Shown here piece after piece: positions 1 to 9,182 of a stretch of 64,000 nt of DNA (the stretch's first letter is position 1; every line of letters begins with the position of its first letter). The DNA lies in NCBI GenBank assembly GCA_003168375.1, contig PMSI01000002.1, positions 1 through 64,000 on the forward strand, in the 5' to 3' direction. The stretch comes from Vulcanimicrobiota bacterium (GTDB lineage Bacteria; Vulcanimicrobiota; Vulcanimicrobiia; Vulcanimicrobiales; Vulcanimicrobiaceae). The translations under genes were made by a program, and so were the position numbers. Under the pieces are notes generated by a model that worked only from the letters and a program-made list of their open reading frames with translations, was not told where the DNA came from and did no database searches.

Positions 1-7
1 AATCCAC

Positions 8-253
8 TCAGAACGGGATCTCGTCGTCTTCGGCGGTGGTCGGCGGGCCGGCGGCGGGGATGCCGGCTGCGGCGGCGCGGAGCGTCTCTTCGGCGCCCTT
101 GAGGAGTGCTTCGCAGCGCGCGACGAGCTCGCGGCCTTCACCGTAGAGCTTCACGGCGCGTTCGAGCTCGACGCCCTCGCGTTCGAGCTCGGTGACGATC
201 TCGGACAGCCGCGCGAGCGAGGCCTCAAAAGAGGCCGATTTGTTTTCCGCCAT
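8..253 (-). CDS. xseB: Exodeoxyribonuclease VII small subunit
   Basis: An 81-residue protein matching XseB, the small subunit that binds the XseA extension in exonuclease VII, which degrades single-stranded DNA in the cytoplasm. The helical core SFEASLARLSEIVTELE with the following EGVELERAVKLYGEG is the family signature. The chosen ATG follows the end of xseA, overlapping it by 29 nt, and gives a normal family length. A longer in-frame reading would run far into xseA with low-complexity Arg/Ser residues, so it was not used. The acidic tail (AEDDEIPF) is typical. It is the last gene of the minus-strand run from PBP1A. Confidence 0.93.
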   Translation of the reverse strand: MAENKSASFEASLARLSEIVTELEREGVELERAVKLYGEGRELVARCEALLKGAEETLRAAAAGIPAAGPPTTAEDDEIPF

Positions 254-1655
254 CGGTCCCTTCCGCTTCGACGCGCGCGGTGAGCTCTCCGCGAGCGACC
301 TCGATCCGCAGCCGGGTCCCCGGCGGAGCCTCCGCGGGATCGACGAGCGGCGCCCCGTTCGGACCCCGGACGATGGCGAAGCCTCGGCGCAGCGGCGCGC
401 GCGGATCGACGGTTCCGAGCTGCGCCCGCAGCACCTCGAAACGATGGCGCGCGCGCTGGACGGCGCGCGCGAACGTCGGCTCCAGCCGTTCGGCGAGATC
501 ATCGCGGCGGCCGCGCTTCTCGGCGAGGAAGCGTAGGTCGAGCCGTCCGCGCAGCGTGTCGAAGCGTTCGCGGTCCTTGGCGACGGTCGCCGCCGGCGAA
601 CGGCGCCCCAAAGCGCGATCCGCCGCGACGACGCGGTCGCGCAAACGTGTCAGCCGCGTCGCGACGGCGCGCTCGAGCCCGTCGGCGAGCGCGTCGAGCC
701 GCTGCCGCCGGCCGGCGAGCAGCAGAGCCGGGTCGGCGAGCGGCGAGCGGCGTTCGATGCGGTCGAGCGCCGCGCGCCAACGATGGAGCCGTCCGTCGAG
801 CGCGCGCGCGAGCCGCTCCGCGTCACGCCGGACGGTCGCTACGAGCTCCGCGCGCGGCGGGAGCAGCGTCTGCGCCGCCGTGGACGGCGTCGGCGCGCTC
901 CGGCTCGCGGCGAAATCGGCGAGCGAGGTGTTCGACTCGTGACCGATCGCCGTCACGACGGGGACCGGCGCGTTCGCGACGGCGCGCACGACGCGCGCGT
1001 CGTTGAACACGAACAGATCCTCGAACGAGCCGCCGCCGCGCGCCAGCACCACGAGGTCGGGCGCCGACGCGTACGCGCGCTGCAGCGCGGCGACGATCTG
1101 CGGCGCGACGTCGCCTTGCACCGGCGTCTCGAACAGGCGCACATCGACGTGCGGCGCGCGCGTCTTCGCCTGCGTGCGGAAGTCACGCGTCCCGTCGCCG
1201 GTCGGCGACCCGACGAGCGCGACGCGGAACGGATACGGCGGGATCCGGCGTTTCCGGTCCTCGCGGAAGAGCCCTTCGGCCTCCAGCGTCTTCCGCAGCT
1301 CCTCGTACCGCGCATGGAGCGCGCCGACGCCGGCGAGCGCAGCATGCCGCACGACGAGCTGGTACTTGCTGCTCTTCTCGAAGATCGAGACCTTGCCGTA
1401 GACCACCACCGCGTCGCCGTTCTTCGCCGCCGGAAACGTCGCGGCGTCGCTCGGAAACGCGAAGCACGCCAGCACCGCGTCACGGTCCTTGACGTCGAAA
1501 TTCCAGCTCCCGCTCGACTGGACGCGCAGGTTCGTGATCTCGCCCTCGACGCCGAGCATCCCGAGCTTGACGTCGCCTTCGAGCTTGCGGCGGATGTAGT
1601 TCGCCAGCCGGACGACGCCGACGACCGGGACGCGCGACCAGTCGCGCTCGATCAC
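225..1655 (-). CDS. xseA: Exodeoxyribonuclease VII large subunit
   Basis: A 476-residue XseA. The N-terminal OB fold (about residues 8-105, VVRLANYIRRKLEGD then GEITNLRVQSSGSWNFDVKD) binds single-stranded DNA. The catalytic domain carries ALVGSPTGDGTRDF, then VVLARGGGSFEDLFVFND and VVTAIGHESNTSLADFAAS. The C-terminal part is a long Arg-rich coiled coil followed by the GFAIVRGPNGAPL segment. The GTG start forms GTGA with the PBP1A stop, so the two are translationally coupled. The frame stays open upstream inside the PBP1A gene but encodes nothing recognisable there. Confidence 0.93.
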   Translation of the reverse strand: MIERDWSRVPVVGVVRLANYIRRKLEGDVKLGMLGVEGEITNLRVQSSGSWNFDVKDRDAVLACFAFPSDAATFPAAKNGDAVVVYGKVSIFEKSSKYQLVVRHAALAGVGALHARYEELRKTLEAEGLFREDRKRRIPPYPFRVALVGSPTGDGTRDFRTQAKTRAPHVDVRLFETPVQGDVAPQIVAALQRAYASAPDLVVLARGGGSFEDLFVFNDARVVRAVANAPVPVVTAIGHESNTSLADFAASRSAPTPSTAAQTLLPPRAELVATVRRDAERLARALDGRLHRWRAALDRIERRSPLADPALLLAGRRQRLDALADGLERAVATRLTRLRDRVVAADRALGRRSPAATVAKDRERFDTLRGRLDLRFLAEKRGRRDDLAERLEPTFARAVQRARHRFEVLRAQLGTVDPRAPLRRGFAIVRGPNGAPLVDPAEAPPGTRLRIEVARGELTARVEAEGTDGGKQIGLF

Positions 1656-3862
1656 GGTGTCTTCGGCGGCGCGGGTGCGCTGGTCGGCTCCGCGTCGAGC
1701 CGCACGGAGTTCCGGCCGTCGCCGACGACGTCGGGCTGCGGGGTGAGCGGCGCGACCGACGGCGGCGTGCGCGGCTGCGCGATCCTCGAGATCGGGACTG
1801 CCGGCGCGAGGGGCGCGACGTACGCGTGCTTGCGCGTGCGTGTCGTGGTGGTCGTCGCGGCGTCCGGCATGCCGCAGGTGTGCTCGGGCTCGGTCCCGGC
1901 GAGGAAGACTTCGTCTATTCCGCTGCCGCACAGCCTCGCTTTGTTCACCTCTCCGATCGGCAGCACGAAGTCGTGCGGCTTGACCTTCGCCAGTGCCTTC
2001 TTCATGAACCGCGCCCAGATGCGCGCGGGGATGTTGCCGCCGTACGACTCGTTCATCCGCGTGTAGTCGTCGTTGCCGATCCACACCGCGACGGAGAGTT
2101 CCGGCGTGTAGCCGACGAACCAGGCGTCGCGGAAACTCGAGGTGGTGCCGGTCTTGCCCGCGGCCGGACGGCCGATCGCAGCGTTCGTTCCCGTCCCTCC
2201 CGTGATCACCGACTCCAGCATCGAGGTGACGACGTAGGCGACACCGGCGCTGATCACTTCGGTCTGCTGCGGATAGGTGTTGTCGAGCAGGGGCGTGCCG
2301 AGCGAATCGCGCACGATCTTGATCGGCGAGGGCGGGATATGTACGCCCTGGTTGGCGAGCGTCGCGAACCCGGCCGCCTGATCGAGCGGCGAGACGCCCG
2401 ACGATCCGAGCGCGAGCGAGAGCGTCGGGTCGAGCGGGGCGGTCACGCCCATGCGGTGCGCGTACTCGACGATGCGATCGATCCCGAGATCCTGCGCCAG
2501 CTTGACCGCGACGACGTTGCGCGACTGCGCGAGCGCGTAGCGCAACGTGATCGCGCCGAGGTATCGGTTGTCGTCGTCCATTGGCGCCCAGCGCGTTCCG
2601 TCGCCCATCGGATAGCTGACCGGCGTGTCCTGGACGATCGTCGTCGGCGGGTGGCCCGCGTCGACCTCGGCCGTGTACACGTAGGCCTTGAACGACGAGC
2701 CCGGCTGACGACGCGACTGCCACGCGCGGTTGAACTGGTTCGTCAGCGAGAACGGCGTCGCGCCGCCGACCATCGCGAGGATCTCACCGGTCGACGGCTT
2801 GATCGCGACGAGCGCGCCCTGGTGCGCGCCGATCCCCTCGGCGCGCGCGCGGTCGATCCCCCAGGCGACGGCGTCCTGCGCCGCGTCCTGCAGCGCCGGA
2901 TCGAGCGTCGTGTAGACCTGAAGTCCGCCCTCGAACGTCGCCTGAGTGCCGAACTGCGACTCGACCAGATGCGTGACGTACGTCGTGAAGTACGGGTAGC
3001 GGTACGACTGCAGTCCCTGCGGCCGCTCGCCGATCAGGCGCAGCGGCGCGTTGTCGGCAGCCTGCGCTTGCGCACTGCTGATGAGGCGCGCATCGACCAT
3101 CCGCTGCAGCACGTGGCGCTGCCGCGTCTTCGCGTGTGTCGCGTTCACGTAGGGCGAGTAGTCGGACGGCGCCGCCAGCAGACCGGCGAGCATCGCCGAC
3201 TGGCCGAGCGTGAGCCGGCCGACGTCGGTGCCGAAGTACGTGTGCGCCGCCGCCTCGACCCCGTACGCGCCCGAACCGAAGTACATGATGTTCAGGTAGC
3301 GCTCGAGGATCTCGTCCTTCGTGTAGTAGCGCTCGATCTCGATCGCGAGCAGCGCTTCCTGGATCTTGCGCGCGGCGCTGACCTCGTTGGTGAGGAACAG
3401 CCGGCGGGCGAGCTGCTGGGTGATCGTCGAGGCGCCCTGGAAGCGCTGGTGACGGTAGTCGGCGATCGCGGCGCGAGCGATGCCGGCGAAGTCGACGCCG
3501 TGATGCTGGTAATAGTGCGCGTCCTCGGTCGCGATGAACGCGTCGCGCACGCGGTTCGGGATGCGATCGATCGGCAGCCAGGTGCGGTTCTCGCGGTAGA
3601 GGTTCGCCAGCTGCACTCCGTTGCGCGCGAGCACACGGGTCGAACGCGAAGGCTGGTAGTCCGCCATCCGGTTGATGTCCGGCAAGTTGCGCGAGTACGA
3701 CGCGACGATCCCGGCGACGATCCCGACGAATAGCAGCACCGCGAACAGCAGGAGCACGGCCAGCGTCTTGACGATGCGCCCGACGATACGCCCGGCACCG
3801 CCGCCGCGCTTGCTCGAACGCCGGCGCGCACCGCCGCGCGGTCCCGCGATCGCCCGGCTCAA
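1652..3862 (-). CDS. Class A penicillin-binding protein (PBP1A family)
   Basis: A 736-residue bifunctional peptidoglycan synthase. A basic N-terminus precedes one membrane anchor (about residues 32-55). The glycosyltransferase-51 domain has EDAHYYQHHGVD with catalytic Glu113 and the GASTITQQLARRLF motif. The transpeptidase domain has all three penicillin-binding motifs: SSFK (Ser389, Lys392), SRN (447-449) and KTG (570-572). The tail is Pro/Thr-rich. It polymerises lipid II and crosslinks the strands outside the inner membrane. It overlaps nusB upstream (ATGA) and xseA downstream (GTGA). Confidence 0.95.
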   Translation of the reverse strand: MSRAIAGPRGGARRRSSKRGGGAGRIVGRIVKTLAVLLLFAVLLFVGIVAGIVASYSRNLPDINRMADYQPSRSTRVLARNGVQLANLYRENRTWLPIDRIPNRVRDAFIATEDAHYYQHHGVDFAGIARAAIADYRHQRFQGASTITQQLARRLFLTNEVSAARKIQEALLAIEIERYYTKDEILERYLNIMYFGSGAYGVEAAAHTYFGTDVGRLTLGQSAMLAGLLAAPSDYSPYVNATHAKTRQRHVLQRMVDARLISSAQAQAADNAPLRLIGERPQGLQSYRYPYFTTYVTHLVESQFGTQATFEGGLQVYTTLDPALQDAAQDAVAWGIDRARAEGIGAHQGALVAIKPSTGEILAMVGGATPFSLTNQFNRAWQSRRQPGSSFKAYVYTAEVDAGHPPTTIVQDTPVSYPMGDGTRWAPMDDDNRYLGAITLRYALAQSRNVVAVKLAQDLGIDRIVEYAHRMGVTAPLDPTLSLALGSSGVSPLDQAAGFATLANQGVHIPPSPIKIVRDSLGTPLLDNTYPQQTEVISAGVAYVVTSMLESVITGGTGTNAAIGRPAAGKTGTTSSFRDAWFVGYTPELSVAVWIGNDDYTRMNESYGGNIPARIWARFMKKALAKVKPHDFVLPIGEVNKARLCGSGIDEVFLAGTEPEHTCGMPDAATTTTTRTRKHAYVAPLAPAVPISRIAQPRTPPSVAPLTPQPDVVGDGRNSVRLDAEPTSAPAPPKTP

Positions 3863-4299
3863 TGCTCCGTCCCTCGACTGAGCTGCGGAACGGCCGGCGC
3901 GTTCGCGGCGATCCGCCCGAGCACGCCGTTGACGTAACGGCCGGAGTCCTCGGTCGAGAACTTCTTGGCGAGCTCGACCGCCTCGTTGATCACGATCGCC
4001 GGGTCGATCTCGCGGCGGTGGTTCAACTCGAACGCGCTCATTCGCAAGATGATGCGGTCGATCGTCGGCAGCCGGTCGAGCGTCCAGCCTTCGAGGAGCG
4101 GCGCGATCAGCGCGTCTGACTCGTCGCCGTTCTCCAGCGTCCCCAGGACCAGGTCGCGCACGAACGAGCGGCCTTCGGAGGACGCGTCGCGCGCGAGCAG
4201 CTCGGTGAGGATCTCGTCGGGCGCACGCTTTCCGACCTCGGTGCCGTAGAGCGCCTGAAGGGCGACCTCGCGCGCATGACGCCGGGAATAGGCAGGCAT
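3859..4299 (-). CDS. nusB: Transcription antitermination factor NusB
   Basis: A 146-residue all-helical NusB. It starts with SRRHAREVALQALYGTEV and ends with the conserved block containing DRIILRMSAFEL, VINEAVELAKKFSTEDSGRYVNGVLG. NusB with NusE binds boxA RNA and promotes antitermination on rRNA operons. It lies 3 nt after accC and overlaps PBP1A by ATGA, so it is probably in the accB-accC-nusB-PBP1A-xseA-xseB transcript. The pairing with acc genes is common in bacteria. Confidence 0.94.
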   Translation of the reverse strand: MPAYSRRHAREVALQALYGTEVGKRAPDEILTELLARDASSEGRSFVRDLVLGTLENGDESDALIAPLLEGWTLDRLPTIDRIILRMSAFELNHRREIDPAIVINEAVELAKKFSTEDSGRYVNGVLGRIAANAPAVPQLSRGTEH

Positions 4300-4302
4300 C
4301 GG

Positions 4303-5658
4303 CTAGACGGCCGCGGCTCTCCGGGCGAGGATCGCCGGCAGCCAGCCGACCCCGATCCCGCCCGCGCGAAATTCCGGTTCGTTCATGAGCTCGCGGCAGA
4401 AGTCGACCGTCGTCTTCACGCCTTCGATACGCGTTTCGCCGAGCGCGCGTTCCATGCGCAGGATCGCGGACTCGCGGGTCCGCCCGACCGCGACGATCTT
4501 CGCCAGCATCGAGTCATAGAACGGCGGCACGATCGCTCCACCGTAGATGTGGGTGTCGACGCGGATCCCCGGACCGCCGGGGAAGACGACCGTCGAGAGC
4601 GTCCCCGCCGCGGGGGCGAAGTTGTTCTGCGGATCCTCGGCGTTGACGCGCACCTCGATCGCGTGACCGTGCGGGTGCAGGTCGTCCTGGCTGAAGCCGA
4701 GCGCCTCGCCGGCCGCGATGCGGATCTGCTCCTTGACGAGATCGACACCGTAGATCAGCTCGGTGACCGGGTGCTCGACCTGGATACGCGTGTTCATCTC
4801 CATGAAGTACACGTCGCTGCCCGAGACGAGGAACTCGAGCGTCCCGGCGTTCGTGTACGCCACCGCACGCGTCGCGGTCGTCGCGATCGCGTGCAAGCGC
4901 GCGCGGATCGCCGGGTCGAGCACCGGCGCGGGGGCCTCTTCGATCAGCTTCTGGTGCGAGGGCTTCTGCACCGAGCAGTCGCGTTCGCCGAGATGCACGA
5001 CGCCGCCGTGCTCGTCGGCCAGCACCTGCACCTCGATGTGGCGTGGATTGGGCATCAGCTTCTCGACGTACATCCGGCCGTCTTTGAACGACGCTTCGGC
5101 CTCGGCTTGCGCGGTCGCGAACGCGGTCGGCAGCTCCTGCGGCCCGGTCACCGCGCGCATCCCTTTGCCGCCGCCGCCCGCGGTCGCCTTGAGCAGCACG
5201 GGATAGCCGATCTTCTCGCTGACGGCGCGCGCTTCGTCGACCGATGCGACGATGTCGCTCCCCGGCGTCGTCGGGACGCCGGCTTCGCGCATCAACCGCT
5301 TCGCGGTCGCCTTGTCCCCCATCGCATTGATCACCGCCGGCTTCGGTCCGATGAACGTCAGCCCGTGATCGGCCGCGATCTCGGCGAAGCGCGCGTTCTC
5401 GGCGAGAAACCCGTAGCCGGGATGGATCGCGTCGCAGCCGCTGATCAGCGCCGCCGAGATGATATTCGGGATGTTGAGGTACGAGCGCATCACCGGTCCG
5501 GGACCGACGCAGAACGCTTCGTCGGCATGCCGGACGTGCAGCGACTGGCGGTCCGCATCCGAGAAGATCGCGACCGTCGCAACCCCGAGCTCGTGACACG
5601 CCCGATTGATGCGCAGCGCGATCTCGCCCCGGTTGGCAATCAAGACTTTCTTGAACAA
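4303..5658 (-). CDS. accC: Biotin carboxylase subunit of acetyl-CoA carboxylase
   Basis: A 451-residue biotin carboxylase, which carboxylates biotin on BCCP using ATP and bicarbonate, the first step of fatty-acid synthesis. It has the N-terminal VLIANRGEIALRI motif, the ATP-grasp glycine loop KATAGGGGKGMR (about 157-168), and the metal and biotin-site block MEMNTRIQVEHPVTE. Length and motifs look fully active. This contrasts with its operon partner immediately upstream (2-nt gap), whose biotin-attachment lysine is missing. A working BCCP must therefore come from elsewhere if this AccC is used in acetyl-CoA carboxylase. Confidence 0.95.
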   Translation of the reverse strand: MFKKVLIANRGEIALRINRACHELGVATVAIFSDADRQSLHVRHADEAFCVGPGPVMRSYLNIPNIISAALISGCDAIHPGYGFLAENARFAEIAADHGLTFIGPKPAVINAMGDKATAKRLMREAGVPTTPGSDIVASVDEARAVSEKIGYPVLLKATAGGGGKGMRAVTGPQELPTAFATAQAEAEASFKDGRMYVEKLMPNPRHIEVQVLADEHGGVVHLGERDCSVQKPSHQKLIEEAPAPVLDPAIRARLHAIATTATRAVAYTNAGTLEFLVSGSDVYFMEMNTRIQVEHPVTELIYGVDLVKEQIRIAAGEALGFSQDDLHPHGHAIEVRVNAEDPQNNFAPAAGTLSTVVFPGGPGIRVDTHIYGGAIVPPFYDSMLAKIVAVGRTRESAILRMERALGETRIEGVKTTVDFCRELMNEPEFRAGGIGVGWLPAILARRAAAV

Positions 5659-5660
5659 CG

Positions 5661-6074
5661 CTAACGCTCGATGGCGAAGAGGGGTTGGCCGTATTCTACG
5701 GGCTGGCCCTCGGTGACGAAGACCGCGGTGATGCGGCCGGCCCCGCGGGAGCGGACCGGGTTGCGGATGCCGAGCGTCTCGACGTAGGCCAGCTCGCGGT
5801 CACCGTCGAGGTCGAGGCCCTCGACGACCACCGGGCGGGTCAGCCGGACGATCCCGACGACGTCGCTCGCGACCAGGTCGTCGCGGCGCGCGGACGGCTT
5901 CTCCGCGTCGGTCGCGACCGGGGGCACCGGGGCCGGAATCGTCGCGCCCGGCTGCACGGCACGCCGCAGCTCGAACTCGATGTCGCCGTCGCGGACGCGC
6001 AGGCGGGCAAACCCCGCCTCCGTCAGCGCGCCGGCGAGCGCGCGGGCGCGGGCCGCGATCACGTCTTCGGTCAT
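5661..6074 (-). CDS. AccB-like protein lacking the biotinyl lysine
   Basis: 137 residues with AccB layout: a helical N-terminus, an Ala/Pro linker (about 42-62) and a C-terminal biotinyl-like beta barrel ending ITAVFVTEGQPVEYGQPLFAIE, close to E. coli AccB. The hairpin that should read EAMKM reads ETLGI (99-103), so Gly102 stands where the biotinylated Lys belongs. I checked the codons: GAG ACG CTC GGC ATC. The thumb-like segment before it is also shortened. It cannot carry biotin by the known mechanism. It may be a structural or regulatory subunit like the plant BADC proteins, which also lack the lysine. That role is inference. Confidence 0.85.
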   Translation of the reverse strand: MTEDVIAARARALAGALTEAGFARLRVRDGDIEFELRRAVQPGATIPAPVPPVATDAEKPSARRDDLVASDVVGIVRLTRPVVVEGLDLDGDRELAYVETLGIRNPVRSRGAGRITAVFVTEGQPVEYGQPLFAIER

Positions 6075-6161
6075 CCGGCGCTCGGTTCGACGCTCGGGCG
6101 GGGCGCCCCCGGGACAATACCGTTAGGGCCTGTTCCGACCTTGGTACGATGACGATACCTC

Positions 6162-6170
6162 AGGAGGAGG
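6162..6170 (+). promoter_or_regulatory. Strong Shine-Dalgarno fixing the HD-GYP start
   Basis: AGGAGGAGG lies 8 nt before GTG at 6179 and is downstream of the in-frame ATG at 6149. The ATG has no comparable ribosome site, so initiation most likely occurs at the GTG. The first ten codons of the longer reading are then leader. Confidence 0.75.
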
Positions 6171-6178
6171 CTGTCTGT

Positions 6179-8071
6179 GTGATCGCCCGCACAATCGCCA
6201 CGGACGCGGCGTTCGTCATCGCGTATCCTCACGGCTTGGAGCTCGGTTCTACCGCGGTCGATGCACTCGACGCGGCCGGGATCGTTCATCGCGAGGCGCG
6301 TTTTCCGTATACCGGCGACGACCCCGGGATCTTCGTCGTCTACCTCATCGACGAGGCCCGCCTGCTCTCGCTGGGGCCACGAGCAACCGTCGAAAGCGCG
6401 CTCGAGCTGATCGGCCAGGCGCAAGCGGCCGCGACCGTCGTGATCGGCCGGCCGGGCTCCCGCAACACCTGGCTCGCCCGGAACCCTCATCTCGGCGGCT
6501 GGCTGGTCGCACCGGTCGACGGTGCGGCACTGATCGCGACCGTGCGGACCGCCGTCGCCGGCCTGGCGGCCCGCGAGGAGCTGCGCGCCGCACGCGGCGA
6601 GAGCGACCGGCTGATCCAGATCGGCCTCGCCCTGTCCGCCGAACGCGACGTGACCAAGCTGCAGCAGACGGTCGTGCGCAGCGCGCGCGAGCTGACCCGC
6701 TCCGACTCCGGCTCGCTCTACCTGCTCGAGGCGGGCCAGGACGGTGAGCGCGTCCTCCGTTTTGCGGTGGCCCAGACCGGCCCGACCGACGTCGGCACCT
6801 ACCTCGGCGCCGTCCTGCCGCTCTCGCGCAGCTCGATCTCCGGATACGTCGCGATCAGCGGCGAAAGCGTACGCATCGACGATGCGTACCGCGTCGCGCC
6901 GAGCGCCGAGTACCGCGTCAACCGCAGTTTCGACGATGCCAACGGCTACCGCACGATGTCGGTCCTCGCCGTCCCGATGCGCGATCACGAGGACGCGATC
7001 GTCGGTGTGCTGATGCTCATCAACCGCAAGCCGGAATTCGATCTCGTCCTGACCTCGCGCGCGCACACCGAAGAGGTCGTGCAGCCGTTCGAAGCACGCG
7101 ACGAGCATGTCCTCCGCTCGCTCGCCTCACAAGCCGGCGTCGCACTCGAGAACAGGGCGCTGCTGGACTCGATTCAAGACCTCTTCGAGCAGTTCGTTCG
7201 TGCCTCGGTCAAGGCGATCGAAGTCCGCGACGTCGCGACGCAGGGACACTCATCGCGGGTCGCCGACCTCACCGTAAAGCAAGCCGAAGCGATCAACGAG
7301 ATTGGGACCGGACCGTTCGCAACGCTGAATTTCGATCCGGATCAGCTGCGTGAGATGCGATATGCCTCGCTGCTGCACGACTTCGGCAAGGTCGCGGTCC
7401 CCGAGTACATCTTCGGCAAAGCGAAGAAACTCCCCGACGGCCGGATCGACGCGATCCGCTTGCGCTTCCTGCTCGCGATCGAGCAGACCGCCGACCCACG
7501 CCGGCGCGCCGAGTTGCGCGAGCTGCTCGACGAGGTCGAGAACGCGAACGAGCCGCGCGTCGTCTCGGCCGAGGTCGGCGGTGTGCTGGACGCGCTCGCC
7601 CGCATGACCTATCGCGACGTCGACGGCGAACGTCCGCTGCTGGGTGCCGACGAACTCGATTTCCTGCACATCCCGCGCGGCTCGCTCTCGAGCGAAGAGC
7701 GTCGCACGATGGAGCAGCACGTCACGCAGTCGTTCTACTTCCTGCGCGAGATCCCGTGGTCCAAGACGCCGTGGCGGCACGTCCCCGAGATGGCGTACGG
7801 CCACCACGAACACCTCGACGGCACCGGCTATCCGCGCGGGCTCAAGGGCATCGAAATCGTGCCGCAGGTCCGCATGCTGACGATCAGCGACATCTTCGAC
7901 GCGCTCACCGCCAACGACCGGCCCTACAAGCCGGCGTTGACGGCCGAGCGCGCGCTCGACGTCCTCGTGCGGGAGTTCGCCGATCGCGGCAAAGTCGATC
8001 GCGAGCTGCTCGACCTCTTCATCGCGAAACGCGTATACGAGCCGGTGCTCGGGGCGGCCGGTTCGCGTTAG
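6179..8071 (+). CDS. GAF and HD-GYP domain cyclic-di-GMP phosphodiesterase
   Basis: A 630-residue soluble protein. The N-terminal 130 residues are unassigned. A GAF sensory domain follows (about 150-330), then an HD-GYP domain. The HD pair sits in LLHDFGK (His400, Asp401). The second signature GHHEHLDGTGYPRGLKG covers about 541-557, and all expected metal ligands are present. An unusually long insert of about 130 residues separates the two halves. The expected reaction is hydrolysis of c-di-GMP, controlled by the GAF domain. It is transcribed divergently from accB and its stop overlaps the convergent outer-membrane gene. The GTG start is set by the AGGAGGAGG site. Confidence 0.9.
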   Translation: MIARTIATDAAFVIAYPHGLELGSTAVDALDAAGIVHREARFPYTGDDPGIFVVYLIDEARLLSLGPRATVESALELIGQAQAAATVVIGRPGSRNTWLARNPHLGGWLVAPVDGAALIATVRTAVAGLAAREELRAARGESDRLIQIGLALSAERDVTKLQQTVVRSARELTRSDSGSLYLLEAGQDGERVLRFAVAQTGPTDVGTYLGAVLPLSRSSISGYVAISGESVRIDDAYRVAPSAEYRVNRSFDDANGYRTMSVLAVPMRDHEDAIVGVLMLINRKPEFDLVLTSRAHTEEVVQPFEARDEHVLRSLASQAGVALENRALLDSIQDLFEQFVRASVKAIEVRDVATQGHSSRVADLTVKQAEAINEIGTGPFATLNFDPDQLREMRYASLLHDFGKVAVPEYIFGKAKKLPDGRIDAIRLRFLLAIEQTADPRRRAELRELLDEVENANEPRVVSAEVGGVLDALARMTYRDVDGERPLLGADELDFLHIPRGSLSSEERRTMEQHVTQSFYFLREIPWSKTPWRHVPEMAYGHHEHLDGTGYPRGLKGIEIVPQVRMLTISDIFDALTANDRPYKPALTAERALDVLVREFADRGKVDRELLDLFIAKRVYEPVLGAAGSR

Positions 8072-8721
8072 GGGCGGTAGTTCAGGCCGACGCTGACGAC
8101 CGGGACGACGACGTGGGTGCGTTGTTCTGCGCGCAGCCGTTCCAGATCGGCACGAAAGGCGGCGTTCGACGCGAGGGGACCGCTTGCGGATGCGGTCGCA
8201 GTGCCGTTGCGGACGAGTGCGCCGACGTCGAAGGTCAGCGCGAGCCCGCGGATCAGGCCGGTGCCGGTTCCGACGCCCGCGTAGAGCGACGGGCGGTCAT
8301 AGCGGAGACGCGTGCGCACCGTGCCGGTGCCGCTGATGGGATAGACGCCGGAGCCGACGCGGAGCGTCGGGCTCGCGAACCGGGCGACGTTGTCGACGCC
8401 GTCGCTGCCGAACACGAGGCCGCCGCTGATCCGGTAGCGTCCTGCATACGGACGATAGTCCGCGATGACGCCGACGTGGTTGTAGTGCGCGGTGCTCGTG
8501 TACGGGTTCCCGTCGTAGTTGAACTGCTGCGAGATGCTCATCGTCCCGGTCTGGATTCGAACGCTGAAGTCGTAGAGCAGCGGCTTCTCCAGCGTGATCC
8601 CGTGACCGGCCGTGCTCGCCTGGACGCCGTACGAGACCGACGAGAAGAGATCGGCGCGCGCAGCGGCGGGCAGGGCGGCGAGCGCGACGGCGAACGCCGT
8701 AGCGGCGGCCTGGCGGATCAT
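8068..8721 (-). CDS. Probable outer-membrane beta-barrel protein
   Basis: 217 residues with a clear signal peptide (MIRQAAATAFAVALAALPAAARA). Alternating strands follow, such as DFSVRIQTGTMSISQQFNYDG and YRISGGLVFGSD. A PSLYAGVGTGTGL segment resembles the glycine turn of OmpW/OprF-like barrels. The protein ends SVGLNYRP, close to an outer-membrane insertion signal. No specific family is recognised. It is the last gene of the folate operon, with its ATG overlapping the folK stop. Possible roles are a small porin or structural barrel. Confidence 0.65.
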   Translation of the reverse strand: MIRQAAATAFAVALAALPAAARADLFSSVSYGVQASTAGHGITLEKPLLYDFSVRIQTGTMSISQQFNYDGNPYTSTAHYNHVGVIADYRPYAGRYRISGGLVFGSDGVDNVARFASPTLRVGSGVYPISGTGTVRTRLRYDRPSLYAGVGTGTGLIRGLALTFDVGALVRNGTATASASGPLASNAAFRADLERLRAEQRTHVVVPVVSVGLNYRP

Positions 8722-9182
8722 CGCGGAGCTCGTTCGACGACGGAGGCTCGCTCTCCGGGCGGGAGCGCGTCGCGCAGCCGCTCAAAGCGCGCGTCGATCT
8801 CGGCGAGCGGGACAAGCGCAAACGCTCGCTCGTGCAGGCGAGGGTGCGGGATGACGAGGTCGGGGTCGTCGAGGCGCAGCTCGCCGTAGGTCAAGATGTC
8901 GAGGTCCAGGACGCGCGGCCCCCAGCGAAACGTCGTCACGCGCCCGGCTTCGGCCTCGATGCGCTTCAGCGCGGCGAGCAGCGGATGCGGCTCGAGCGCG
9001 GTCTCGAGCGACGCCGCCGCGTTGATGAACGGCTCCTGGCCGATCACACCCCATGGCTCGCTGCGATAGAGCGCCGAGCGAGCGACCACGGTACCCAGCT
9101 CGGCGAGCCGCGCGACGGCGCCGCGGACGTTCGCGACGGCGTCTCCGACGTTCGACCCGATCCCGATCGCCGCGCGCGGCAT
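8718..9182 (-). CDS. folK: 2-amino-4-hydroxy-6-hydroxymethyldihydropteridine pyrophosphokinase
   Basis: A 154-residue HPPK, transferring pyrophosphate from ATP to 6-hydroxymethyl-dihydropterin in folate synthesis. It opens with AAIGIGSNVGDAVANV. The substrate and ATP motif RWGPRVLDLDIL (about residues 86-97) holds the two metal-binding Asp, and the IPHPRLHERAFALVPLAEI block follows. It is coupled to folB by ATGA. Length is standard. Confidence 0.95.
   Translation of the reverse strand: MPRAAIGIGSNVGDAVANVRGAVARLAELGTVVARSALYRSEPWGVIGQEPFINAAASLETALEPHPLLAALKRIEAEAGRVTTFRWGPRVLDLDILTYGELRLDDPDLVIPHPRLHERAFALVPLAEIDARFERLRDALPPGERASVVERAPR

Noticed and set aside
1826-3733. Long plus-strand open frame opposite PBP1A
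   Set aside because: Arg/Asp/Val-rich translation without domains. It mirrors the codon pattern of the strongly conserved PBP1A gene, a usual effect in high-GC DNA.
4276-5664. Plus-strand 462-codon frame opposite accC
   Set aside because: Antisense shadow: no family motif, while accC on the other strand is fully conserved.
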